Assembly: GCF_028683095.1 (NCBI RefSeq)
Contig: NZ_JAJUBC010000027.1
Location: 1-64,000 of the forward strand
Direction: 5' to 3'
Length of the DNA: 64,000 nucleotides
From: Enterovibrio gelatinilyticus
Lineage (GTDB): Bacteria; Pseudomonadota; Gammaproteobacteria; Enterobacterales; Vibrionaceae
The notes beneath the pieces are model-generated. The model saw only the letters and a program-made list of their open reading frames with translations, ran no database searches and was not told where the DNA came from. The position numbers were made by a program, and so were the translations under genes. Each line of letters starts with the position of its first letter. Position 1 is the stretch's first letter. Of this stretch, positions 29,745 through 38,084 are shown in pieces.

Positions 29745-31067
29745 ATGTTTATTCGAAATAATACCGTGCAACATGCCGACGGATTCCTGAACAAAACGCC
29801 AATATTCCAATTTTTACTGCTGTCTTCTGTGTTTGCATTGTGGTCTGCGGCAGCGGCGCTGAACGATGTCTTAATCACACAGTTTAAATCGATTTTTGAT
29901 TTGTCTAACTTTGCATCGGCATTGGTGCAATCGGCTTTCTACGGTGCTTACTTCCTAGTGGCTATCCCTGCCTCTATGGTTGTGAAGAAAACTTCGTATA
30001 AGCTGGCAATACTGCTGGGCTTAGCACTGTATATTTTTGGCTGCATGATGTTCTTCCCTGCGTCCCACGCGGGCACTTACACCATGTTCTTGGCCGCAAT
30101 TTTCTGTATCGCGATTGGTTTGTCGTTCCTTGAAACCTCGTGCAATACCTATTCTGCGATGATTGGTGAGCCAGAGCGTGCCACGCTTCGTCTGAATGTT
30201 TCTCACACCATCAATGCGATGGGTTACATCATCGGTCTATTGCTTGGTAAGCACCTTATCTTCCAAGAAGGTGTCGACGTTGGCCACATGATGGCAACGC
30301 TATCAGGCCCAGAGCTAGAAGTGTTTAAAGAACAAGTGCTGCAACAGACACTAGAGCCTTACAAGTGGTTGGTGGGTGTGATCGCGACGGTGGCAATCCT
30401 TATTGCGGTAACGGAATACCCGAACTGTAAAGCGGTGTCACACAAGAAAGATGACCAGCCATCATTTGGTGAAACCTTGGCATACCTTGCTGGCAATGCA
30501 CGTTTCTTCAAAGGTATCGTGACGCAGTTTGCTTACGTGGGTATGCAAGTGGCGGTGTGGTCATTCACCATTCGCCTCGCGCTTGAAATGGATTCAACCA
30601 TGGTTGAGCACGATGCAGCCAACTACCTGCTTTATGCATTTATTATGTACTTCTTAGGTAAGTTGCTAGCGAACTACTTATTCACTAAGACCTCGCAAGA
30701 AAATGTCTTGATGGGCTACTCAGCGGTTGGTGTTTTCTGCTTAATCTACGTCACGTTTGTGCCTAACTTCAGCGCGGTATGGGTTGCTGTGGGTACATCA
30801 GCACTATTCGCACCATGCTGGGCAACTATCTTCGCGTCGACGCTGCAATCGGTTGATACACGCTACACAGAAACTGCGGGCGGTTTTGTGGTGATGTCCA
30901 TCATCGGTGGCGCAGCGATTCCTGTCGTACAAGGCTTGATGGCGGATCACATGGGCATGCAAACCTCATTCATCGTCAACGCCGTCTGTTTTGCGGGTGT
31001 GTTCTGCTACTTCTTCAGTGAGAAGAAATACAAGCAAACCTTTTCTTACACGGCAGCGACAGCATAA
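29745..31067 (+). CDS. FucP-type MFS sugar permease, probable ribose:H+ symporter
   Basis: 440 residues, about twelve membrane segments, major facilitator superfamily. FLETSCNTY and the helix pattern put it near L-fucose permease FucP. Its place between rbsD and rbsK predicts D-ribose as substrate, replacing the ABC transporter RbsACB of enteric bacteria. GGAAGG lies about 7 bases before the ATG. A hairpin with a T-run follows the gene and may lower expression of the genes behind it. Confidence 0.85.
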   Translation: MFIRNNTVQHADGFLNKTPIFQFLLLSSVFALWSAAAALNDVLITQFKSIFDLSNFASALVQSAFYGAYFLVAIPASMVVKKTSYKLAILLGLALYIFGCMMFFPASHAGTYTMFLAAIFCIAIGLSFLETSCNTYSAMIGEPERATLRLNVSHTINAMGYIIGLLLGKHLIFQEGVDVGHMMATLSGPELEVFKEQVLQQTLEPYKWLVGVIATVAILIAVTEYPNCKAVSHKKDDQPSFGETLAYLAGNARFFKGIVTQFAYVGMQVAVWSFTIRLALEMDSTMVEHDAANYLLYAFIMYFLGKLLANYLFTKTSQENVLMGYSAVGVFCLIYVTFVPNFSAVWVAVGTSALFAPCWATIFASTLQSVDTRYTETAGGFVVMSIIGGAAIPVVQGLMADHMGMQTSFIVNAVCFAGVFCYFFSEKKYKQTFSYTAATA

Positions 31068-31075
31068 TTGAATAG

Positions 31076-31106
31076 AGTGGTCACTCTACGAGGGTGACCA
31101 CTTTTT
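31076..31106 (+). terminator. intra-operon hairpin after the permease gene
   Basis: AGTGGTCAC / GTGACCACT stem with a 9-base loop and a T-run, 9 bases past the permease stop. The next gene starts only 10 bases later, so this is an attenuator or mRNA-stability element inside the operon more than an absolute end. Confidence 0.7.
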
Positions 31107-31115
31107 GAGGTGACT

Positions 31116-32120
31116 ATGTTTACTATTCCACTTTACAAAGAGCAGTTCCGCAAAGAGAAAGTGCTGATTGCACAATCAGATTCCTTTGAAATCTACTCCT
31201 TCATTTACAACTCCGGCATCCACGCCGTAGAGATCAAAAACGCAAAAGGCCACCTCGTTATCTTGCCATTTATGGGACAAATGATTTGGGACGCTGAGTT
31301 TCTTGGTACCGATTTGTGCATGAAAAACATGTTTTCAGAGCCGAAGCCGGCGAAAACGATTGTTGAGACGTACGGATGTTTTGCGTTCCACGCAGGTATG
31401 ATTCGCATGGGGTGTCCAACACCTCAAGATGACCATATGCTGCATGGCGAGATGCCTTGCGCAGCGATGGACAGTGCTTGGCTCGAAATCAGTGATACTG
31501 CGGTCACAATGAAAGGCAGCTATGAGTATGTGATGGGCTTTGGCGACCATTACTTGGCGCAACCGTCAGTTTGCTTAGCAAAAGATGCCAGCATGTTTGA
31601 TATTCAAATGAAGGTGAAGAACCTCGCGACCGTGCCAATGCCACTGCAGTACATGTGCCATATCAACGCCGCTTACATTCCCGATGCGGTGATGACACAA
31701 AATATCCCTGACCACGCCTTTAAGCTACGCGAAACGATTCCTGCTCATGTTCAGCCAAACGAACAATGGCTCGCGTATAATGAGACATTAAATACCACAG
31801 CCCCTATTCAAACCCTGAACACGCCGGACATGTACGACCCAGAAATTGTTTACTGTATCGATGGTATTTCACAATACGCAAAACGCGCGGTATTCAACAT
31901 GACCATTGGTGACAAACAAATGGTGACGGAGTTTAGTACCGATGAATTCAATAGTGCGACACGCTGGATTTTGTGCAGTGGTGATCAGCAGGTCGCGGCG
32001 TATGCTCTGCCTGCTACGTGTCGCCCTGAAGGTTTTTTAACCGCCAAAGAAAAAGGCACGTTAATTTACTTACAGGCGAATGAAGAGCGCAGCTTTACGG
32101 TGCGCACGGGCATTCGTTAA
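31116..32120 (+). CDS. aldose 1-epimerase-like protein (DUF4432 type)
   Basis: 334 residues, galactose-mutarotase-like beta fold expected. Recognisable pieces: LVILPFMGQMIWDAEFLG, FAFHAGMIRMGCPTPQDDHMLHGEMP (with a conserved His pair), MQYMCHINAAY-like region near 185 and ATCRPEGFLTA near the end. The ATG at 31116 has GAGG at 5 bases; a GTG two codons earlier opens the longest frame. Within a ribose operon it may equilibrate anomers of ribose or a related pentose, complementing RbsD; this is inferred. Confidence 0.75.
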   Translation: MFTIPLYKEQFRKEKVLIAQSDSFEIYSFIYNSGIHAVEIKNAKGHLVILPFMGQMIWDAEFLGTDLCMKNMFSEPKPAKTIVETYGCFAFHAGMIRMGCPTPQDDHMLHGEMPCAAMDSAWLEISDTAVTMKGSYEYVMGFGDHYLAQPSVCLAKDASMFDIQMKVKNLATVPMPLQYMCHINAAYIPDAVMTQNIPDHAFKLRETIPAHVQPNEQWLAYNETLNTTAPIQTLNTPDMYDPEIVYCIDGISQYAKRAVFNMTIGDKQMVTEFSTDEFNSATRWILCSGDQQVAAYALPATCRPEGFLTAKEKGTLIYLQANEERSFTVRTGIR

Positions 32121-32139
32121 CGTCCCGATATTTATCTTC

Positions 32140-32188
32140 TTTGCTCTCTTCTCAGCGCACGAATAGCGCCTGTTGGGAAGAGAGCAAA
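32140..32188 (+). terminator. hairpin after the epimerase-like gene
   Basis: Perfect 12-base stem TTTGCTCTCTTC / GAAGAGAGCAAA with a 25-base loop, 19 bases past the stop. Followed by A-rich, not T-rich, sequence, so it may be a processing or stability element. Confidence 0.5.
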
Positions 32189-32216
32189 AAAGGAAAGATA
32201 GATAGATAGAAAATGT

Positions 32217-32262
32217 CTTTGGTTTTCTAGCTGAAGCGCGTTGAAAAACCAAAGGCTTTTTA
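32217..32262 (+). terminator. hairpin with T-run before rbsK
   Basis: CTTTGGTTTTC (32217-32227) pairs with GAAAAACCAAAG (32243-32254) with one bulge, followed by GCTTTTTAA. Together with the previous stem this divides the operon into rbsD-permease-epimerase and rbsK-rbsR parts; rbsK-rbsR may have their own promoter in the ~60 bases that follow. Confidence 0.5.
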
Positions 32263-32320
32263 AAAGTCATCTTAATACACAAAGTTCGAAAAACGTTCCT
32301 CGAGAACCAAGGATTACCCA

Positions 32321-33241
32321 ATGAACAAGTTAGTTGTGCTAGGCAGTGTAAACGCAGATCACGTTCTTCAAGTCCCTTCTTTTCCTCGTCCTGGTGAGAC
32401 TTTACATGGTCGCAACTACCAAGTTATTCCGGGCGGAAAAGGCGCAAACCAAGCCGTGGCAGCCGCACGTTTGAATGCTGACATCGGCTTTATTGCATGC
32501 GTGGGCGATGACGCATTTGGGATCAACATCCGTGAAAGTTTCCGCTTAGACGGCATTAATATCAGCGGGATAAAGATGCAGCCAAATTGCCCAACGGGTA
32601 TTGCCATGATCCAAGTGTCAGACAGCGGTGAGAACAGTATCTGCTTGTCAGCAGAAGCAAATGATTACCTCACTGCGGATGCCATCAGTGATGATTTGGC
32701 GACGATTGCTAACGCGCAATACTTACTCATGCAATTGGAAACGCCGTTAGAAGGCATTGAGCGAGCCGCTCAGGTCGCCAAAGACAATCAGACGCAAGTC
32801 ATTCTGAACCCTGCACCAGCACGCGCGCTACCTGATGCGTTATTGCAAAATGTGGATGTTATTACCCCAAACGAAACCGAAGCGGAGGTCTTAACCGGCA
32901 TCACGGTTCAGTGCGATGAATCCGCGCAGCAAGCGGCGAACATTTTGCACCAAAAAGGCATTACGACAGTGATGATCACGCTTGGAGCAAAAGGGGTTTG
33001 GTTGAGCCAAAATGGTGTGGGTCACTTGATCGCAGGATTTAAAGTAGAAGCGACAGATACAACGGCAGCCGGCGATACCTTTAATGGAGCATTCGTCACT
33101 GGTTTGCTCGAAGAAATGCCTATAGAATCAGCCGTTAAATTTGCTCATGCCTCCGCCGCGATCAGTGTCACTCGCTTTGGCGCGCAAACGTCCATTCCTC
33201 ATCGTGAAGAAGTTGAGGCGTTTCTTACTAAGCAGTATTGA
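32321..33241 (+). CDS. rbsK: ribokinase RbsK
   Basis: 306 residues, PfkB family. GGKGANQAVAAARL near residues 42-55 binds sugar; DTTAAGDTFNGAFVTG near 246-261 contains the catalytic Asp. It converts D-ribose to ribose 5-phosphate in the cytosol. Length and motifs match E. coli RbsK. It is followed 12 bases later by rbsR. Confidence 0.93.
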   Translation: MNKLVVLGSVNADHVLQVPSFPRPGETLHGRNYQVIPGGKGANQAVAAARLNADIGFIACVGDDAFGINIRESFRLDGINISGIKMQPNCPTGIAMIQVSDSGENSICLSAEANDYLTADAISDDLATIANAQYLLMQLETPLEGIERAAQVAKDNQTQVILNPAPARALPDALLQNVDVITPNETEAEVLTGITVQCDESAQQAANILHQKGITTVMITLGAKGVWLSQNGVGHLIAGFKVEATDTTAAGDTFNGAFVTGLLEEMPIESAVKFAHASAAISVTRFGAQTSIPHREEVEAFLTKQY

Positions 33242-33253
33242 GGATTAGATAAT

Positions 33254-34258
33254 ATGGCGACAATGAAAGACATCGCGAAACTGGCCTGTGTATCTACCTC
33301 AACGGTCAGCCATGTTATCAACCAATCTCGTTACGTAAGCGAAGACATTGCAGAGCGGGTAAACCAAGCCGCTCTGCAGCTCAACTATTCGCCATCTGCA
33401 TTAGCACGAAGCCTAAAAACCAATCGAACCAAAACATTGGGGATGTTGGTGACCACGTCTTCAAATCCTTTTTTTGGCGAAGTGGTAAAAGGGGTAGAAC
33501 GCAGTTGCTACCAAAAAGGGTACAACCTCATCTTGTGTAATACAGAAGGCGATCAACAGCGAATGAAAGAATCCATAACCACGCTATTACAAAAGCGTGT
33601 AGATGGCATGATTCTGATGTGCTCTTCGCTAGAAGGCGAAAACATCGACGTTTTCGATCGCTACCCTGATGTTCCCGTGGTCGTCATGGACTGGGGCCCT
33701 ATGCTGTTTGCCAGCGACAAAATCCAAGATAACTCGCTTCATGGTGGTTACTTAGCAACGAAGCACTTAATTGAATGCGGCCACCAAAACATTGGCTGTA
33801 TTACCGGGCCATTGAATCGCTACCAAGCCCATATGCGTTACGAAGGCTACAAGCGGGCACTCAATGAGGAAGGTCTCGCGTTTCATGCGAATTGGATCAT
33901 TGAGTCCAATTTCGAATGTGATGGTGGCTATGATGCATTTCATCGCATTTATCAGAAAGGACCATTGCCGAGTGCCATTTTTGTTTGTAACGACATGATG
34001 GCGATGGGCGTTATCAATGCAGCCAATGAAAAAGGGATTGCGATACCGAAAGACCTCTCGATCATTGGTTACGATGATATTCAAATTTCCAAGTACATGA
34101 CGCCTTCACTCACCACTATTCATCAGCCTAAACATCGTTTGGGTCAAACAGCCGTGGAGACACTGCTTGCCAATCTCGAAAAAAATAGCGATGAGGCGAA
34201 GGTGATTCAGCTCGAGCCAACGCTGGTGAAGCGTTGCAGTGTCGCAATTCGACCATAG
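33254..34258 (+). CDS. rbsR: RbsR, LacI-family ribose operon repressor
   Basis: 334 residues. N-terminal helix-turn-helix (MKDIAKLACVSTSTVSHVIN) and hinge helix (PSALARSLK), then a periplasmic-binding-protein-like domain with NPFFGEVVKGVERSC, IIGYDDI and PSLTTIHQPK. Strong similarity to E. coli RbsR. It should bind the CGAAACGTTTCG operator at 29136-29153 and release it when ribose is present. Last gene of the operon; decayed dnaE2 sequence begins about 50 bases after its stop. Confidence 0.93.
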   Translation: MATMKDIAKLACVSTSTVSHVINQSRYVSEDIAERVNQAALQLNYSPSALARSLKTNRTKTLGMLVTTSSNPFFGEVVKGVERSCYQKGYNLILCNTEGDQQRMKESITTLLQKRVDGMILMCSSLEGENIDVFDRYPDVPVVVMDWGPMLFASDKIQDNSLHGGYLATKHLIECGHQNIGCITGPLNRYQAHMRYEGYKRALNEEGLAFHANWIIESNFECDGGYDAFHRIYQKGPLPSAIFVCNDMMAMGVINAANEKGIAIPKDLSIIGYDDIQISKYMTPSLTTIHQPKHRLGQTAVETLLANLEKNSDEAKVIQLEPTLVKRCSVAIRP

Positions 34259-34306
34259 CGGGTTACGTCTATTTGCCCACTACATCTACTTATTCGTCAC
34301 CGCAAT

Positions 34307-34362
34307 GTTAATCACGCTGAATAACATCAACGCTCGATCAGCTACTCATTCAAGCAAGTGAC
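34307..34362 (+). pseudogene. decayed 3' end of a second dnaE2 gene
   Basis: From GATCAGCTACTCAT (34336) the sequence matches the last codons of the intact dnaE2 at 25 of 28 bases, reading DQLLIQASD where DnaE2 has DQLLIQARD. In-frame codons just before it read ITSTL against MTSAL, and TTAATC matches further upstream with a small length change. No stop follows at the expected place. It has the same orientation as the fragment at 28812-28928; the ribose operon occupies the space between. Confidence 0.75.
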
Positions 34363-34603
34363 TGTGGCGAGGACGATAAGGTGACATGTAACTATCTTTA
34401 AAATCATTAGCTTAGAAATCAGTAGGAACCATATTCTGACATTTTTGGTCACCATAAGATGACATTTTCCAAGATACACGAAATTTTTTGAAAATCAGAT
34501 GTAAGTAATTTTCTTTCACTTTCCATCTGAATTTCTAGCTCAAAATTGGACAAAAACAGGTTAGGTTTGATTATCTAAGCAATGTGGTTCGGATAAGCTG
34601 AAT

Positions 34604-34804
34604 TTGGTCGAAGAGAGGCTCAATGGTGACTACCGAGTTGATGGCTATTCACAGCCCTACGACACGAACATGTTAGATGAAGCCAAGGCCAACTATCAAC
34701 GACGTTCTATTATCCACTCCCTTCAAGGTACATTTTGGATTTTGTCCCGTAACAGAGAGTTACCCGAACTTTCGGTTAAGTGGCAAAACACTAACATGCC
34801 TTAA
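34604..34804 (+). CDS. small unrecognised frame in the region after the dnaE2 remnant
   Basis: An open frame of at most ~77 codons (open from about 34571) with no good ribosome site; I do not recognise the product. It begins at TTG and has a charged composition (EERLNGDYRVDGYSQPYD). It may be a fragment of a lost gene. The surrounding stretch 34363-35039 is AT-rich and holds nothing else I can support. Confidence 0.2.
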   Translation: MVEERLNGDYRVDGYSQPYDTNMLDEAKANYQRRSIIHSLQGTFWILSRNRELPELSVKWQNTNMP

Positions 34805-35039
34805 TGATAATATGGCTCTCTTAAAGCACTTATTCTGGTTTATTGACACACATGACAATAGATAAGTTAGCCATAAACCAGTGGAAGTGAGTTGTCTTTT
34901 AATTTCTATTCATTTAAACCCAATTAGATGAAATTGGTTCAACGATATCCGAGTTAGTACTTACTTCTAACAACGATATCCTAATGGATAATGAATTAAA
35001 AATATCCCAGTAATAGGTCACGGAAGAGTAAATATAAAA

Positions 35040-36611
35040 GTGAAAAAATTAATATCGACACTTGTTGGGTTTAGCTATCTCATTGCATGTGCTAACGCTA
35101 TCGCCTCAACTAATCCAGTAAAAAGCATCGACGTTGAGTCCGAACAGGAAGCAAGCCCTACTGTAAAATGCAATCAAACCCCTACGGGCGAACACCTCGT
35201 CATTGATGACGTACCTTATTTGGTTGTCGACGATCAAACCATCAGAGAAGCACAAACTCTCAAGAAAATAATTAATGGTTCCTTACATGTTTGCACTTCA
35301 AAGGTGACGGATATGTCAGAGCTTTTTTATAGCATTCTTAATTATACATCTATGTTCAATGAGCCTATTGGAAACTGGGATACCTCTAATGTCACTACAA
35401 TGAGAGGGATGTTTGCCAGTGCCGGTTCGTTCAATCAGCCTATTGCGAATTGGGATACGTCAAAAGTGACTGACATGAGTTATATGTTTGCTACTGCAAA
35501 ACAGTTTAATCAACCGATAGGTCTTTGGGACACAAGTAACGTCACTAATATGGACTCAATGTTTCGTGCTGCAAAAGCATTTAATCAGGACATTGGTGAC
35601 TGGGATACAGAGAAAGTAAAAAATATGCATGGACTATTCCTATGGGCTGTCTCCTTTAATCAAGATATTACTCAATGGGACACATCTAATGTAACCAACA
35701 TGAGTTCGATGTTTTATGGTGCAGAGCAATTTGACCAGCCAATAGGAGTATGGGATACATCGAACGTTGTAACGATGGAATCGATGTTTGCTCAGGTAGA
35801 CAATTTCAATCAATTTATAGGTAATTGGGATACATCAAAAGTACAATCAATGAGCACCATGTTCTTTTTTTCCACCGCATTTAATCAGCCAATAAAAAAC
35901 TGGGACACCTCAAATGTAGTCGATATGAGATCGATGTTCTATCGTGCGAAGCAGTTCAACCAATCTATTAGCGACTGGGATACTTCCAAAGTAACCAATA
36001 TGAACTCGATGTTTTGCACTGCATTTCACTTCGATCAACCCATTAATGATTGGGACACCTCCAATGTAACCAACATGAGCTCGATGTTTGAAGGTGCACA
36101 TCGCTTCGATCAACCCATTAATGATTGGAATACCTCCAATGTAACCGATATGAGCTCGATGTTTGAATATGCAGAGCAGTTCAATCAGCCTATTAGTAGC
36201 TGGGATACGTCTAGTGTTACCAATATGAACTCGATGTTTGAACATGCAGAACAGTTCAACCAACCTATTAATAGCTGGGATACCTCTAGTGTTACCAATA
36301 TGAGTTCGATGTTTGAACATGCAGAACAGTTCAACCAACCTATTAATAGCTGGGATACCTCAAGTGTGACTGATATGAGTTCGATGTTTGAACATGCAGT
36401 GCAGTTCAACCAACCTATTGATAATTGGAACACTTCGAGTTTGGGGGAAATCTCAAGAATATTCGCCGGCGCATATCAGTTCGATCAATCAATTACTGAA
36501 TGGGATTTTTCAAACGTTAGGTATGCTGAAGACTTATTTGAGGGAAATGGCTCTGTAAGGCAGTACTTTCTACAGAAATGGATTGGATTTAAAATTCTTG
36601 GCCAAGAGTAA
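35040..36611 (+). CDS. secreted BspA-like / DUF285 repeat protein
   Basis: 523 residues beginning at GTG. Signal peptide residues 1-~22 (KLISTLVGFSYLIACANAIA), a short unique part to ~105, then sixteen contiguous 25-residue repeats (106-505) on the pattern FNQPIxxWDTSNVTxMSSMFxxAxQ, and an 18-residue tail. This DUF285/BspA-type repeat forms leucine-rich-repeat-like solenoids in surface proteins that bind host or neighbouring cells in other bacteria. No anchoring motif is visible, so it may be periplasmic or released. Monocistronic in an AT-rich accessory stretch. Role as an adhesin is inference. Confidence 0.88.
   Translation: MKKLISTLVGFSYLIACANAIASTNPVKSIDVESEQEASPTVKCNQTPTGEHLVIDDVPYLVVDDQTIREAQTLKKIINGSLHVCTSKVTDMSELFYSILNYTSMFNEPIGNWDTSNVTTMRGMFASAGSFNQPIANWDTSKVTDMSYMFATAKQFNQPIGLWDTSNVTNMDSMFRAAKAFNQDIGDWDTEKVKNMHGLFLWAVSFNQDITQWDTSNVTNMSSMFYGAEQFDQPIGVWDTSNVVTMESMFAQVDNFNQFIGNWDTSKVQSMSTMFFFSTAFNQPIKNWDTSNVVDMRSMFYRAKQFNQSISDWDTSKVTNMNSMFCTAFHFDQPINDWDTSNVTNMSSMFEGAHRFDQPINDWNTSNVTDMSSMFEYAEQFNQPISSWDTSSVTNMNSMFEHAEQFNQPINSWDTSSVTNMSSMFEHAEQFNQPINSWDTSSVTDMSSMFEHAVQFNQPIDNWNTSSLGEISRIFAGAYQFDQSITEWDFSNVRYAEDLFEGNGSVRQYFLQKWIGFKILGQE
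35355..36554 (+). repeat. sixteen in-frame 75-base repeats inside the BspA-like gene
   Basis: The 75-base period is exact over 1200 bases with no phase loss. Units 12-14 (36180-36404) are nearly identical in DNA, including silent positions (GGGATACCTCTAGTGTTACC, TCGATGTTTGAACATGCAG), showing recent duplication or gene conversion. Earlier units differ at many silent sites. Confidence 0.92.
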
Positions 36612-36772
36612 TGCTCCCACACCCAAGACTTATATCATTTATATTCAATGATATAAGTCTTGGCGTATGGTTGGACTCACTAAAAAACATCAAACCAAGA
36701 TATTCTTGTCGTTTCTCTCCCGAAAACTGCCAACGATGATAAGAGGTGTGTTTTAGCCCACCTCCTTCATAT

Positions 36773-37759
36773 TTACACCTTTTCAATCATGTAACCAAAT
36801 GGCGCCATGGCTTGTAGCAGGTTCGGGATATTGTCGCCCCACTGGTTAGAAATGGCGATTTGCTCCCCTGAAGGGAGAGTGAGAAGGTCACTTTCTGATG
36901 AGTGATATCGGTTTAAGTGCTTATCCGCAATGTGTTCAAACAGCGACACGGCCCTCGGCAAATTGAAACCGTTAAGATAACGCTGAACTTCAGCAAGGCT
37001 CGTTGGTTGTTTATCGTTGATCCAATGGGTAATCACCGCTAAAGCCAGCTTACGTTTGTTATAAACCTGTTCGTTAAAACGGTACTTGGAATAGTCGCGC
37101 AGGCCTTTCTTGCTGGTACGCTGCTCTGCCTGCTTCTCGCGGAATTTGACTTGATAAGCTTCAACTTCCGGCACAGGAATGATCTGCTCGGCGTTAATCA
37201 ACACATCGTCTTTGTAGCGATAAGGGGTGAGGCGGACACAACTGATATCAATGCCCTTGTCGCGGAGCCAAAGGACAGATGTAGTCAGTTCTTTACCAAA
37301 ATCAGCAGATGCGAGCACGATACGAACATCGTTACCGAAATCATCGAGGCTGTTTTCATCCAAATCGACGAATTCCAAAATGGTTTCTCGCGCGTTGATT
37401 TCCAATCCTTCCTTGACGGTATAGCGCTCAAAGTATTCGCAGGCTTTGTCGAAAGTCATGGTAGAAATCATGGCCGCATAGCGAAGCGCTTGGAGCTCCA
37501 TGTGTGCGCCGATTTCGTCGCGTTTCAGCTCAATCACCACCAAGTTCGCGTTGCGATCGATTGCCAGCAGATCAATACGACGACGGCTGTCTTCCCAGTC
37601 GGAAAACTCTTCTGAGATCACCAAGCAGTCAGGAGCAATAGCGTCGATGCATCTTTTAAGGGCTTCTTGAAGATCCTGCCGCTCTTGCAGCCCTTCGGCT
37701 GCAAAAGTGGTTTGAGTTAACGCGGTTAGGTTTTTGTTTGAGATGTTGTAGAGGCTCAT
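36773..37759 (-). CDS. PD-(D/E)XK nuclease-like protein (NucS/DUF91-like N-domain)
   Basis: 328 residues, soluble. Near residues 60-82 the pattern R-R-I-D-L-L-A-I-D-(x)n-V-V-I-E-L-K is the core of PD-(D/E)XK nucleases (Asp, Glu, Lys), with an upstream Glu in ISEEFSDWEDS. The rest (~190-328) is unrecognised, with a charged linker ~205-225 (VKFREKQAEQRTSKK). Relatives annotated NucS-domain proteins process branched DNA or act in defence, but a specific function cannot be given. It stands alone next to an accessory region, converging on the BspA-like gene. Confidence 0.6.
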   Translation of the reverse strand: MSLYNISNKNLTALTQTTFAAEGLQERQDLQEALKRCIDAIAPDCLVISEEFSDWEDSRRRIDLLAIDRNANLVVIELKRDEIGAHMELQALRYAAMISTMTFDKACEYFERYTVKEGLEINARETILEFVDLDENSLDDFGNDVRIVLASADFGKELTTSVLWLRDKGIDISCVRLTPYRYKDDVLINAEQIIPVPEVEAYQVKFREKQAEQRTSKKGLRDYSKYRFNEQVYNKRKLALAVITHWINDKQPTSLAEVQRYLNGFNLPRAVSLFEHIADKHLNRYHSSESDLLTLPSGEQIAISNQWGDNIPNLLQAMAPFGYMIEKV

Positions 37760-38084
37760 ATTTGTCCAATACTGAAAAATAAAATTACTTCATGGATCCG
37801 AATGACGAAAAGCCAACAACCCATGATCTTGAGCCTTGGTTCCGTAGGTCCAATTTCTGACAAACTATCTTATAAATCTCTCGCGGAAATCCACCGTCGA
37901 AGTCCCACTCTCGATCACCATTACTCATACGCGCAACACCTGAAATTGTTGGTTTTCTGCCACGTACATTTCAGCAAAACGGTTTTGGTAAAAATGCTCC
38001 AGGCTGTTTTCACCGTAACTTGTACTATCTTATGGTTCCAGCCACAGGATTTTCACTGATCACAGCAACAGCGTTGATAGTCGA
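37760..38084. other. 325-base gap with a possible coding remnant on the minus strand
   Basis: No intact gene. On the minus strand 38020-37925 reads through 31 codons with protein-like composition (SLEHFYQNRF, MYVAENQQF) before a stop, without a start codon, and the frame is broken just upstream. It may be the tail of a lost gene; I do not recognise it. Confidence 0.25.

Noticed and set aside
32195-32210. GATA microsatellite considered as a phase-variation switch for rbsK
   Set aside because: Only about three units, outside the gene and over 100 bases from the start.
32282-32305. Possible second RbsR operator before rbsK (CGAAAAACGTTCCTCG)
   Set aside because: Half-sites are unequal and the spacing differs from the perfect operator at 29136-29153; too weak to call.
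34363-35039. AT-rich stretch considered as an insertion-sequence remnant
   Set aside because: No transposase fragment or terminal inverted repeats could be seen; only short similar words such as TAAGRTGACAT.
35910-36433. Long repetitive open frames on the minus strand of the BspA-like gene
   Set aside because: They are antisense shadows produced by the 75-base repeats, without start signals or family resemblance.
35355-36554. Regularly spaced repeats considered as a CRISPR array
   Set aside because: Repeats are contiguous, coding, 75 bases long with no unique spacers, and translate to BspA-type units.
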